Source of the DNA: Siphonodentalium dalli
Taxonomy: Eukaryota; Mollusca; Scaphopoda; Gadilida; Siphonodentaliidae
Reading direction: 5' to 3'
Assembly: GCA_032622095.1 (NCBI GenBank)
Contig: CP136066.1
Coordinates: forward strand, 156,077,152 to 156,141,151
Length of the DNA stretch: 64,000 bases
Part shown: positions 44,130-55,950 of the stretch, piece by piece
Layout of the letters: every line of letters starts with the position of its first letter
Numbering within the stretch: the first letter of the stretch is position 1
Translations under genes and position numbers: made by a program
The notes under the pieces: generated by a model
Seen by the model: the letters and a program-made list of their open reading frames with translations, nothing else
Told to the model about the DNA's origin: nothing
The model's database searches: none

Positions 44130-44391
44130 CTTTATAGATGGGCACTATTATCACAATGTTCATGTCCCGGGGTATACGAAAATAATTTTCCAAGGATATT
44201 GTGAATTTTGAACCTGGACGCATAATCACCACAAAACAGATGGCCAGTTTACCAGGGACGATGTCGCCTTCATAGTCAACACGAAGCATGCTGATAAAGT
44301 TTCTATGTTGGCTATTGATCATAAGATAATCAGTGGGGCGAGGTTTCAGATTAACAAGATTAAATATGTGTTTTTTCTTGTATGTATACAC
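44130..44391 (-). CDS. Lectin-like gene, candidate exon 1 (galectin-like segment)
   Basis: The open frame encodes a beta-rich segment: FISMLRVDYEGDIVPGKLA, then MRPGSKFTISLENYF and NIVIIVPIYK. The order G-x-x-x-PGK...P-G-x-KFTISL resembles the first half of a galectin domain (PG-x-x-I...A-x-RF-x-x-NL), but the key H-N-P-R segment is not obvious, so the assignment is tentative. A candidate donor GGTGATC at 44129 leaves phase 1, which joins exactly to the phase needed by the next exon (creating Glu-Cys-Arg). The left boundary and the true start are not determined. Upstream exons, including a signal peptide, should lie to the right. Confidence 0.45.
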
Positions 44392-45970
44392 GATGGGCTC
44401 GGTTGTAAGTTATAAATTAGAAAGAACAGTAACTGTTACATAATTATGAATTTCCTCAAAAATATAATGATAGTATAGCATAATGATAGTATAAATGCGA
44501 TACTACCCACGAAACACACTTTGTGTGAACCGATCATTTGTAAAGCAGGTAAAGAGTGTGCGATAAAAAAAAACACTCAACGGCGAACTTGTTCGTGAAC
44601 AAATTCTCATTTATATATAGTTATGTTGTAAATAATAGGATGTAAATTTTAACCAAAGTTCATTAGTGGGGCCTGCCCGGTGTTGAGTGTTTTGCGTATC
44701 GCGCAATCTTTAATCACTGCACTGTATCATAATATGGGGTTTGTTTACTAACAAAGCATACGGTCTTGACAGGAACATACTGTTGATGTTTGTGATTGGT
44801 ATAAGAACACAATTTGTCTATATTTTAATATTCTTTTTGTTTTTGGTGGTTATAATGGATGTATCTTTAAACCTGATTACCAGTTGCTTGAAACCAGGGG
44901 ATTAAAGATATGGTAAGCGTTGGTGGTCCGTTTGCTACTAAAATAGTCACATCCATTAACATCGCCATAAACAACAACATATTGTATTATAGAAAAAATT
45001 TGTTGTTATACCAATCGCATGCAATCGGCCATCAGTGCCTTTAAACGTGCATGTTAGATATAGATAGAATATTTATTGGAACAAAACCTAATCGGAGATT
45101 TGTTCCCAATGTGTAAAATACATTATTATATTACAGCATTACAATTTTTCTAAAAATCATATTAAATTAAACAGTTAATCTGATCTCAGGACCATTTAAC
45201 ACTTTCTATTCTCTATACTCATTGACGAGTAGTTCCCTCATGTGGCTTTAGCATGTGCAAATGTATCATGTGCAAATGCATATACTTATTTGAACTATGA
45301 GCTACACAATGTTTTCCATATTTAAGATGGATTGGCCACTGAAGTGGTTAGGTATACACTTGACTTCTATATCATACACATTATCGGCTGTCAAGCTATT
45401 ATCGCAGCTGGTGGGGGAACTTATTTCCCTTTCTTTTCTTTCATGAGAATTCATACATGTCTTGTGCTATTGGTATTTCATATGACACATATAAGAAATA
45501 TGTCCTTAACCAGCAAGAAATTTATTAACTTTGTCCACTAAATTCAATTCGGCTTTGCTAAAGCTAGGCTCGAATCGAATTTAGAGTAATTTGTTAATAC
45601 ATTTTGCATACAATTGCTACTCATTAGAGATCCTCCAATACAACATGTTCTGAATGTAACTTTATTCGTACATCTTGTTAAGTGGTACATGTTATCTTGT
45701 ATATATGCACATTGTTTGCATGTATATATATATGTACGTCTACACTGAGATGCACCATAGATACCAACCAAATTTTAAAACTCATTGATCCAGCTAGAGT
45801 CTGAAAATGTCATACCGGTATTATACTTAATTCCGACATTTATCACTAACAATGTGCAATTTATAAAAGCTACTGGGACGAATTCGTGAACGTATTGTAT
45901 GTATGTGTATGCAGCCTTAACGATAAGATTCAGCTTCAGCCTCGTCGCCACATATTCATAATCATCTTTA
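44392..45970. other. Intergenic or intronic DNA
   Basis: No recognised gene or element. AT-rich, with short ORFs of no clear character. Confidence 0.3.
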
Positions 45971-45973
45971 CAG

Positions 45974-46104
45974 ATGTCACAGGAAGAGGACTTTCGGTGT
46001 TTAATTGCAAACCATTGAATGAAGTATTCAACACGATAACACAAATGGCGTTTACCATCCAAGATATAAATGTTGTTCTGGATTATTGTAAATACATTTT
46101 ATGA
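45974..46104 (+). pseudogene. 43-codon 3'-exon-like segment, copy 2
   Basis: After TCTTTACAG the frame reads TGRGLSVFNCKPLNEV, then MAFTIQDINVVL and a TGA at 46102-46104. It is the paralogue of the segment at 11358, and the sequence upstream of the acceptor is different in the two places. The downstream flank matches to about 46500. Function unknown; low confidence that it is translated. Confidence 0.4.
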
Positions 46105-46500
46105 GGCCAGTGCCCTTTTGTAGTCGCTGTATTGTCAGAATTGGAGAGGGACCGAAATTAGTAATTGTTTAATCAATCAACGTTCTATTGAAATAAACTT
46201 TATATAGGAAAGAACATTAGGCTTATCGAACCAATTGGTGTGCTTATGAACCAATTAGTGTGAAGAAGTAACCAATATTAATTGGCCACTTCTAGATATT
46301 AATTGGTTCATCGTTCTAACGTCCGAACCAGAACTAACAACTCACGAACTCTCACATCTTTGACATACATTGCATTGGGCATTCATATGTACATTCCAAT
46401 GGCATAGTTTCAAATAAAACATTAATGTAAAAGGATTTGATAGTAAGCTAAAAATGTGTATATATATGCTTAGTAGAGTGTATGGTTGCCATTTCCGAAG
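46105..46500. repeat. 3' flank shared with 11489-11960
   Basis: Shares AACCAATTAGTG, TTGGTTCATCGTTCTAACG and ACTCACGAACTCTCACAT with the first copy. Non-coding. Confidence 0.6.
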
Positions 46501-46903
46501 GTTGATAATTATGATTATTACACATGAATAAACAATGCGTTCATGAGATTGCTTATCCATGCAAAGACCAATCAATGTGTAGTTCTACCTAAAAAAATCT
46601 TCCCAGACAATAGTAAGTGTGAAATACATGCTTGCGATGTATGATAACTCATATAATATCAGATGGGGGAGAAAGGTGACCGTTATATGAATCAAAACTG
46701 GCCCTTTGTTTCAAGTAGCTGTAATGTTCATAAACATGTCAATTGGCGTACGATTACTATGACCATGTCGTATTGAATAATGTTGTGTCATGATGCCTGC
46801 ATGTTTACCCAAAGATCTATTTAACAGGTTATCCAAAAGATAACATAACATCAAGATACACAGAACGAGTCGAATGACTCTTAGTTCCGGGTTATATCAA
46901 AAG
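46501..46903. other. Intergenic DNA
   Basis: Nothing recognised. Confidence 0.3.
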
Positions 46904-47539
46904 TTATTTTACTGCATGGCAATCCATCCGTTCAGTATCATATTCGTACCACATTGAATGGAGGTGATTGTCCAATAGAGTTTTGAATTCTGCTAGCTTT
47001 TGCGATTGCACAATATAATCAGGCAGGGCATTCCAGCTGGAGACAATTCGGATGAAGAAGAACATCCCGATATCCTTCGATGAGCTTGTATATGCCAATT
47101 TCATACTGTTACCTCTTGTTCGGGTGTACTCTGCCCGCTTGAACAGTTTACTCTCGTCCACGTTGTATAAATCATTCTTGTTGGACATCAAACCGAGGTT
47201 TATCATTCTGTCTCTTTAACTTAATTTTCGAAATTTCGGCACCATTTTTGTTGCTCGCCTCTGCACCCGTTCAATGGTTATGCTTCTGTTCTTGTGATGA
47301 GGGTTCCAAGTCGTATTACAATATTCCAGTATTGGTCTCACCATGGACCTGTCCAAGTAGCTAAATGTATCTGGTTCTAAACTCACGAAAGTTCTGCTGA
47401 TTATACCCAGAGTTCTATATGCGCGACTACACACACTGTCAATATGGCAATCAAACTGTAACTGCGTATCAATAGTCACTTCCATATCTTTTTCGTACTC
47501 GCTCACTAGAATTGGTGTCCTTTCTGTCGAATATGTCAT
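46904..47539 (-). pseudogene. LINE (non-LTR) reverse-transcriptase 3' fragment
   Basis: Two consecutive minus-strand open frames form the end of a non-LTR retrotransposon ORF. The first (47539-47216) has LQFDCHIDSVCSRAYRTLG, VRPILEYCNTTWNP and IERVQRRATKMVPKFRKLS, the conserved thumb-region wording (h-R-P-h-L-E-Y...W-x-P...IE-x-VQRRATK). After a frame break at about 47210 the second has TRGNSMKLAY and FFFIRIVSSWNALPDYIV (F-x-x-R-h-h-x-x-W-N-x-L-P). This C-terminal module is common in CR1/L2-like LINEs. The element is 5'-truncated and non-functional. Confidence 0.85.
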
Positions 47540-47605
47540 GTTGTACTGATTGCGAGGGTTGTTGAACCCAAAGATGTAAATATCTTAATCATAAAACTCT
47601 CTAAA

Positions 47606-47850
47606 TTGATTAGAAATCAAAAAGAGAAAGCACCCAGATTTGGAACAATTAGGTCGTGTTGCCAAGATCAGACTGCAATGATCTTATCCTCAACCTATCC
47701 ATATCGGCTACGGGGCATCTTTAAAATGCCAGCCCTTTCAATTGGGAAGAACTGGGAAGCATATCAGTCGGAACATGGGTTCGAATTTTGTCACATAACA
47801 GGACAATCATTATATTGGAACAACACAATGCACTTCCTCCGAAACTAAAT
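47606..47850 (+). repeat. Interspersed repeat, relative of 23.4-24.0 kb
   Basis: Contains GACTGCAATGATCTTATCC, AACATGGGTTCGAATTTTG and CAATGCACTTCCTCCGAAAC, shared with the first cluster. Family not determined. Confidence 0.6.
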
Positions 47851-48674
47851 GTGATATAGGGTATCTATTGGTTTAAAGATATGCGATGCCATCTATGTCA
47901 GGGATTTGGTTGGAAGGAACACACAATTGACCAAAAATAATTGTGGTCGATTTCCAGCAAACGTATATATTGTCATCTACATTGTACAAAGAATCTATGG
48001 TATGATTCAAAGTTGCCAAGGTATATAGCACTGTCAGTGTCATGGATGAGTGAGGAGCACCAAAATGTATAACAATTGTTTGTCGTTGCTTTCCTGCGAA
48101 CCTATATAACGTTTCCGTGATATAAGAAACATAATGGTGATATATAAAACATAATGGTGTAGTTTAAATTTAAAGAGAGACAATTCGAGTCATAGAGGAG
48201 CATCAAAATTAAGAAAAAATGTTGGCTTAAAGTTTTCAAATTGGTGGTGTCTAAGTCAGGAATGTGATGCTCTGAATAGTATGTGGATCATATGACAAAT
48301 ATAATTGCATATATTTACAGTATTGTTTGATAAGAATTTGACAAGCTTTTCAATTAGGGTCATGCTTTTTGGAGTCTTGGAAATATGTCTGCGTGCGGAC
48401 GATGAGTTCAAGACATGGTGTGCAGTAAGCACTGCATTATAAAGGAAAGTGCTTCTCGTCTTATGTTGCGTCATCAGAACAAACTATACATAATTTATGT
48501 TTAATACCGTCTGGGTTTGTGTGTGGTGTCCTTTTTAATAGCTAATTTATGATTATTTATTCGCAGTTTAGTAAAATTATCCTATTTTCTATTGATGTTG
48601 TGTGTGATATAATTATCTGATCTAGCCAATCCGATTCAGCGGTAAGTGTCGTGGCGCCATAAAATTTAGAGACA
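47851..48674. other. Intergenic DNA
   Basis: No gene or element recognised. Confidence 0.3.
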
Positions 48675-48945
48675 TGGCCCAATCTTTTTTTTTTAAATGG
48701 CTCATTTTTAATGCGGCCAAGGTTGGGCAACAACCCTGAAATTATCATATAAATGTACACACACGATTGACATGGCCCAATCTTTGACATTGGCAATTAA
48801 GGTCCAATTATGCAATCAAATTATTATGTATATTAAAATTTGTTATCTAAAAAAATTTTTTTTTTTAAATGGCTCATTTTTAATGCGGCCAAGGTTGGGC
48901 AACAACCCTGCAATTATCATATAAATGTACACACACGATTTTTGT
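48675..48945 (+). repeat. Direct repeat (~90 bp, two copies)
   Basis: TTTTTTTTTAAATGGCTCAT through CATATAAATGTACACACACG occurs at 48684-48770 and 48855-48940 almost unchanged. Confidence 0.85.
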
Positions 48946-49436
48946 CGGTTGCTTGAACACAGCTGATCGTTATTAATAATATGCTGATTCGTCCACGTTT
49001 ATCGCACCATGTTATCTTCCGGTGTAAAAATATTTTATAATATAATAATAGTATTTGTGTCATTTTACCCAAATCACAAGCGGATTTTGAATATTATTTC
49101 TGGGTCCAATCTTTGAGGATGACATTTCGTTCATTTGTAGCTTCAGTATGACAAAGATACAAGGTTTTGTCACTTTTTTATATCAAAATACAGGTAATTA
49201 AAACCAGCCATGTTTAGGTTATAAGCAAATTCGAAGTGTTCCATCTGAATACATATTAAAATATATGTATATGGGACCAGGATATTATTTATAATTTCCG
49301 GGTAGTTATAGTGTTATGAGTAACACTTCGAACATTTTAGGCCTGAAGGTAACTCAGAAATCCAAAAGACTCTCAAAACCCAGTGTTGTCGTACATTGTT
49401 TAAAGTGCGTCTGTTTCCTCATCACATTCATACTAA

Positions 49437-49763
49437 TTAACGTAAAGGAAGAACCGCCACTGCATCGGCAATATAGAGTGGTTTGAGTGAAAGGATAAAT
49501 TTGATGTACATTTTGGTGTTAGGGTGACCATTATAATCCATCTGATGAGTTCGAACCAGATTTTCAAACTTTAAAAGTTGATTATCTCGAAAACATAAAA
49601 AATGCATTTCCGACAAGTTGAAGCTCAGGTCGTGAAGTGAAGAAGTAGTCACAGGGACATGTTGGCGAGTAGCTTTGGGCAGCATGGGTTTCCAGGCTTT
49701 ACCAGGTGAAACCAATACCACAATAATCAGTAACTTATACAATGTATCAACTTGACATGCCAA
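49437..49763 (-). CDS. Possible small secreted protein ORF
   Basis: 108-aa ORF starting MACQVDTLYKLLIIVVLVSPGKA: a short N-region, a hydrophobic core and a small-residue site typical of a signal peptide. The rest (SLHDLSFNLSEMHFLCFRDN and so on) has one Cys and no recognised domain. A diverged duplicate of the start region lies just upstream at 49785-49840, including TGGGTTTCCAGACTATACCAG-like wording. It is on the same strand as the lectin-like gene and upstream of it, so it could be a leader exon, but no donor was identified. Chance ORF remains possible. Confidence 0.25.
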   Translation of the reverse strand: MACQVDTLYKLLIIVVLVSPGKAWKPMLPKATRQHVPVTTSSLHDLSFNLSEMHFLCFRDNQLLKFENLVRTHQMDYNGHPNTKMYIKFILSLKPLYIADAVAVLPLR

Positions 49764-49849
49764 GTGAAGAGGTCTCGTGGGTTTCCAGACTATACCAGCT
49801 GAAAACTAACGCCACAGCCATCAATCACATGTCAAGTGATGTACATAAT

Positions 49850-50080
49850 TATGTTTGATAATTGCTTTAAAAAAAAAATTATTTTAAAAATAAATACTTA
49901 TTTAGTTACCCCTAGTTAATACATTGCCATTATTCTATTTTCATAACTAATTGGAACATGTTAACGTCATGCTGATCAGTATTAAATACCTTACACTGTC
50001 CATTTTAGCGGCTTCAAAATCTAAGCCTCATTGATTATTTGTTTAAATAGAATTTCAACCTTAATTGCAATTTATGTTAG
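49850..50080. other. Intergenic DNA
   Basis: AT-rich, nothing recognised. Confidence 0.3.
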
Positions 50081-51820
50081 TACTAGGGGGGTTGCCCGTC
50101 ACAATATGACGGGTATATAAATGTACTTTGTTATTTTCTAGTGTCCGCGTTCATGGACACATGTATAATGGTCATGCTTCTCCTTTTTGTTACTGGATGC
50201 GCGTTGGAACACTTTATTTCACTAAAACTGTATTTCTACACACCCAGTCCACATATGCGCATGTACATATTGAACGAAACAAAATCAGTATATTATTTAA
50301 ATACTATGCACCAACTGAAACATACTCAATTCAGGAGCCTTCATTCGGGAACTTGCTGCACATTTTGAACTGACCCCCTTTGGAACCTGTATTCAGCATG
50401 CCGCCTATAATCACACCCCGTTTGTATGAACACTTTATTTCAATAAAACTGTATTTTACCCCACCCCATCTCCCCAACCCATGTATATGCATGAACATAT
50501 GGAACGCAACAATCAAAATATTTTACTTTATATATACTAACTGAAACAGGCTCAATTCGGAATCTTTATTTAGAGGATGAGGGGCCTACAGACCCTTTCT
50601 GCGCTTCGCGCAAATTATATGATCTTAAACTGCGTGAGCTTCGCGCACATATATATAGGGAGCTTGCAGCACATTTTAAACGGACCTCCTTTGGAACCTC
50701 AGTGTATTCAGCATGCAGCCTATTGATCACACGCCCTGCACTGCGCGGCCCATTTGTATGAACACATTATTTCAATAAAACTGTATTTTTGCCCCCACCA
50801 TCAACCCCCAACCCACGTATATACATGCACATATATGGAACGCAACAATCAAGATATTTTATTTAATCTATACTAACTGAAACAGGCTCAATTCGGAACC
50901 TTTATTTAGCGGGGGAGGGGCCTGCAGCCCCTTTGTGAGCTTCGCGCACATTATATGAATTTAAACTGCGTGCGCTTCGCGCATTGTGATCTTTTAAACA
51001 TTTATTCTTTTATCAGATTTGCACTCAACCGGAAGATTAAAAGAGCAATAATTAGCGTCGGCAATATTGTTTACACTGTAGGCTATGCCCTATGTGCTTT
51101 TTCTAACTGAGTTCCGGCGAATTTACTGAGTTCACTGTACCCGCTGGCGGGAGGTCAGACTGTGTCCATTCGCCATCTTCCGTATATACCGGTACTCCTT
51201 CGATTCCACACTCAATGCACAACTTTCGTATCAAAGACAGCATTCGTTACTTATGTTCAAACCCAAATACCATATTAGCACCCATTCCCAACGACGAACG
51301 TTCGAGTCTTGACTCTGCACACCACTACATCCACCCATTCCCAACGACGGTAGAACGTTCGAGTCTTGACTCTACACCCCACTATACATGCACTTCCGCG
51401 ACAAAATCAACATTCGTTACCTAAATTCACACTGAACCTGAACTGACACATTAATTTAGCGACTATTTCCAACAAAGCTTTGGTAGAGCGCATGGAAGTT
51501 TCGCCCACAATAGCAAAGCAAGTGTTGGTTTGCGTTCGACATCAATGACGTCATTTCGACAAACGTCATAAGAAATAGTGTCTACTTGAGTGCAAATACT
51601 GCATTTGGGGACCATGTTAGATATCAGGTTTGCTTTGACCAATCGGCGTGAAATTTGGTGAGTCACATTTTATGACACACTATAGGCCGTGATACAAATT
51701 TGGACCATATTGGACGCATGGTTGAAAAGTTATAAACGCGCCAAAAGCGTGACCGAGTTATACACAGATAAATACACACACACCGATACACACACGCACA
51801 GACGACGGGTTTTATATATA
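50081..51820 (-). mobile_element. Helitron-like element, array B unit 1
   Basis: In minus orientation the 3' end has the hairpin CCCGTCATATTGTGACGGG, then CAACCCCCCTAG and a T. This is the Helitron 3' layout (hairpin, ~10 nt, CTAG). The unit is longer than the next because of an internal duplication (two ACTGAAACAGGCTCAATTCGG segments). Its 5' end, ATATATATAAAACCCGTCG, abuts the 3' end of the next unit. No Rep/helicase. Confidence 0.75.
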
Positions 51821-53152
51821 TACTAGGGGGTTGCCCGTCACAAAATGACGGGTATATAAATGTTCTTTATTATTTTCTAGTGTCCGCTTTCATGCACACA
51901 TGGAATGGTCATGCTTCTCTTTTATGTTACTGGATGCGCGTTGGAACAATTTATTTCACTAAAACTGTATTTCTACACACCCAGTCTACATATGCGCATG
52001 CATTTGGAACCTATATTCAGCATGCAGCCTAATGATCACACGCCCTGCACTGCGCGGCCCATTTGTATGAACACTTTATTTCAATAAAACTGTATTTTTG
52101 CCCCCACCATAATCTCCCCAACCCACGTATATGCATGCACATATTTTTCAATAAATTTGTATTTTTTACCCTACTAACTGAAACAGGTTCTATTCGGAAC
52201 CTTTATTTAGCGGGGGAGGGGTCTGCAGCCCCTTAGTGAGCTTCGCGCACATTATATGAATTTAAACTGCGTGCGCTTCGCGCACATTCTTTTAAACATT
52301 TATTCTTTTATCAGATTTGCACTCAACCGAAAGATTAAAAGAACATTAATTAGCGTCTGTAGGATAATAGGATTGTTTACACTGTAGGCCCTATTATTAG
52401 GCCTGTCCCGGGAATGTGATTTTTCTAACTGAGTTTGGCGAATTTACTGCGTTCACGGTACCCACTGGCGGGAGGTCAGACTGTCCATTCGCCATCTTCC
52501 GTGTATACCGGTACTTCTTCGATACCACACTCAATGCACAACTTTCGTATCAAAGACAGCATTATTTACTTATGCTCAAACCCAACTGACAAATTAAAAT
52601 ACCATATTAGCACCCATGCCCAACGACGAACGTTCGAGTCTTGACTCTGCACACCACTACATCCACCCATTCCCAACGACGGTAGAACGTTCGAGTCTTG
52701 ACTCTACACCCCACTATACATGCACTTCCGCGACAAAATCAACATTCGTTACCTAAATTCACACTGAACCTGAACTGACACATTAATTTAGCGACTATTT
52801 CCAACAAAGCTTTGGTAGAGCGCATGGAAGTTTCGCCCACAATAGCAAAGCAAGTGTTGGTTTGCGTTCGACATCAATGACGTCATTTCGACAAACGTCA
52901 TAAGAAATAGTGTCTACTTGAGTGCAAATACTGCATTTGGGGACCATGTTAGATATCAGGTTTGCTTTGACCAATCGGCGTGAAATTTGGTGAGTCACAT
53001 TTTATGACACACTATAGGCCGTGATACAAATTTGGATCATATTGGACGCATGGTTGAAAAGTTATAAACGCGCCAAAAGCGTGACCGAGTTATACACAGA
53101 TAAATACACACACACCGATACACACACGCACAGACGACGGGTTTTATATATA
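51821..53152 (-). mobile_element. Helitron-like element, array B unit 2
   Basis: 1,332 bp from one CTAGGGGGTTGCCCG start to the next. Nearly identical to unit 3 over shared parts and similar to the right part of unit 1. Peptides of 60-69 aa that occur in more than one unit are repeat-derived. Confidence 0.8.
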
Positions 53153-54175
53153 TACTAGGGGGTTGCCCGTCACAAAATGACGGGTATATAAATGTTCTTT
53201 ATTATTTTCTAGTGTCCGCTTTCATGCACACATGGAATGGTCATGCTTCTCTTTTATGTTACTGGATGCGCGTTGGAACAATTTATTTCACTAAAACTGT
53301 ATTTCTACACACCCAGTCTACATATGCGCATGCATTTGGAACCTATATTCAGCATGCAGCCTAATGATCACACGCCCTGCACTGCGCGGCCCATTTGTAT
53401 GAACACTTTATTTCAATAAAACTGTATTTTTGCCCCCACCATAATCTCCCCAACCCACGTATATGCATGCACATATTTTTCAATAAATTTGTATTTTTTA
53501 CCTACTAACTGAAACAGGCTCTATTCGGAACCTTTATTTAGCGGGGGAGGGGTCTGCAGCCCCTTAGTGAGCTTCGCGCACATTATATGAATTTAAAATG
53601 CGTGCGCTTCGCGCACATTCTTTTAAACATTTATTCTTTTATCAGATTTGCACTCAACCGAAAGATTAAAAGAACATTAATTAGCGTCTGTAGGATAATA
53701 GGATTGTTTACACTGTATGCCCTATTATTAGGCCTGTCCCGGGAATGTGATTTTTCTAACTGAGTTTGGCGAATTTACTGCGTTCACGGTACCCACTGGC
53801 GGGAGGTCAGACTGTCCATTCGCCATCTTCCGTGTATACCGGTACTTCTTCGATACCACACTCAATGCACAACTTTCGTATCAAAGACAGCATTATTTAC
53901 TTATGCTCAAACCCAACTGACAAATTAAAATACCATATTAGCACCCATGCCCAACGACGAACGTTCGAGTCTTGACTCTGCACCTCACTACATCCACCCA
54001 TTCCCAACGACGGTAGAACGTTCGAGTCTTGACTACACCCCACTATACATGTACTTCCGCGACAAAATCAACATTCGTTATCTAAATTCACAATGAACCT
54101 GAACTGACACATTAATTTAGCGCTTATTTCCAACAACGCTTTGGTTGATCGCATGGAAGTTTCGCCTATAATAGC
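53153..54175 (-). mobile_element. Helitron-like element, array B unit 3, truncated
   Basis: Follows unit 2 directly and matches it until about 54175 (ATAGCAAAGCAA), then turns into unrelated DNA. It therefore lacks the ~330 bp that form the 5' end in its own orientation. Confidence 0.8.
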
Positions 54176-55239
54176 AAAGCAAAAATCGTTTTATGCATGC
54201 ATGGTGTGCAATGAGTACAATTTGTGCTCTCCCACTGAAATATCGTCCGAAATTCCGCGCTTTTCTTGTTTTCCAGACCATAGCTGGACAGAAAATTTGC
54301 AGTTACACGGCATAGCTATAGAGAGCGCAGGCTTTATTAACTGACCATGCAATTGAGCTGAAATTTGATTTGTATAGTCACTCCCATGAGAACTGCACAT
54401 GCCAATCTACAAGTCCAGACATGGTCAGGGTAATGAGTTTTGAATATCGAACAGCGAATATCCAAATGCATGTATTGCACTATATAATATCACTGTCGGA
54501 TACCCGTTTAGGTTCGGACATTCCAAGATGGCGGCGCCCACTAAAGCAGATAAACGGTAAGTGTATATATTGTCTCCAAGCAGCAATCAACGACATCTTT
54601 TGGTGATACACCTTGAAACAGTCATGTAGGAATTTGTATGCCCAACACATACGTAACACGCCTTTCGCATGACAGGCATGTGAATTGTTGTATTTGGCGT
54701 GTCAAGTCGTCATAATTTTTCGAAATTTTATCGAGGCGGCGAAATGTTCGCTTTTTCGTATTTTTCTGGCCCTGGGCTCATGCATCCGCAAATTTATCTA
54801 TTGTTGTGGGTAGATTAGGTCACCACACATCTTCGGAATGCAAAACCGGCGATATTTTTATTGTCTAACTCCGAAAAACGACCTTTGAAAATTTCAAAAT
54901 GTTCAGGTTCGGATTCGCAACATTCGCGATGATTTTGTTCAGGTTCAGACACAATTTTCGTTCAGGTTCGGACAAATTTGGTTCAGGTTCGGACGAATTC
55001 AAAAACTTCGCATAAAAATGACACGCCGAGATATAGTCGCGTTCTTATTGCGTATTTGTGCATTTGGTTATCTTCCATTCGTAAAAAAAACGATAAATTG
55101 GGAACACGAGGCATGGTTTTATCCCACTCGTGAATAATTTGGGCGGACTTTCTTATTTTATGCGTGTGAGATGTATGCGATCACGTGATTCCCCTCCACA
55201 CCCACATACGATGCCACGAAGGTCGCCGCACGCAGATGA

Positions 55240-55380
55240 GCAGATAACTGTCCATAATATAAGTTACACGGCTTTTTGAGGGGGATACTGTGTGTATATG
55301 CCCCGATAGAGGCGCGTATCCCCCGAGGCGATCCCCCCTCAACAAGCCGTGTAATGATGTATATACCCCCAGTCTCTGTT
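55240..55380. repeat. Inverted repeat inside the CACTG element
   Basis: TTACACGGCTTTTTGAGGGGG and CCCCCCTCAACAAGCCGTGTAA form arms around a GATACTG-GTATCCCCC inner part. A second, shorter one (TTTAATACCCGG / CCAGGTATTAAAT) is at 56669-56747. Confidence 0.65.
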
Positions 55381-55692
55381 AACAATATATTCACAGACAT
55401 GAAGCGCAGAAACGAGCCATGAACAGTAACTTTATTTTGTTAGACTGCTTATACGATGAATGTGATTATATATCTCTTCCCACAATTTGCCCATAAACAC
55501 TTGCTGATAGATAGACAATATATACTATGTTTTGTATCAATACGAGGATGATATATTTGGGTATTCACTCGAAACATATTCTTTTCAATATAAGCCTTAT
55601 GTGTTTTGCCTCATTTCTAAATGTTGAATCCAGTTACAAGTTAACCAATTGTCACACGACTATTATGCAGGACTATTAATTAGAGCCCGAAC

Positions 55693-55950
55693 ATGTTGCG
55701 TTCTATTCAGCACTATGCGAACATAGAGAATACCTATGGTTTGCCGAATAATACCTGCAATATGCGAATCTTCACGAGCGGCGATATTTCAGGAATATAT
55801 TATTCGAGAAACCACATGTGTTCTCTTTATGTTATGCTTATGGTAAGCAATTCTGCAAAACTACAAGTATTTGTTTATCGAAACAATAATTTAGACGCCG
55901 AAGTAGCGAAACTTATGCAAACAATATCAGCTGTTCCGTTGGCAAATTAA
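55693..55950 (+). CDS. Unrecognised 85-aa ORF inside the CACTG element
   Basis: The product has a protein-like composition: NTCNMRIFTSGDISGIYYS, then MLMVSNSAKLQVFVYRNNN and a C-terminal EVAKLMQTIS helix. It does not resemble a transposase fragment that I know. It is the only plausible coding segment in the interior of the transposon, so it may be captured host sequence or a remnant accessory gene. No splice sites assessed with confidence. Confidence 0.3.
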   Translation: MLRSIQHYANIENTYGLPNNTCNMRIFTSGDISGIYYSRNHMCSLYVMLMVSNSAKLQVFVYRNNNLDAEVAKLMQTISAVPLAN

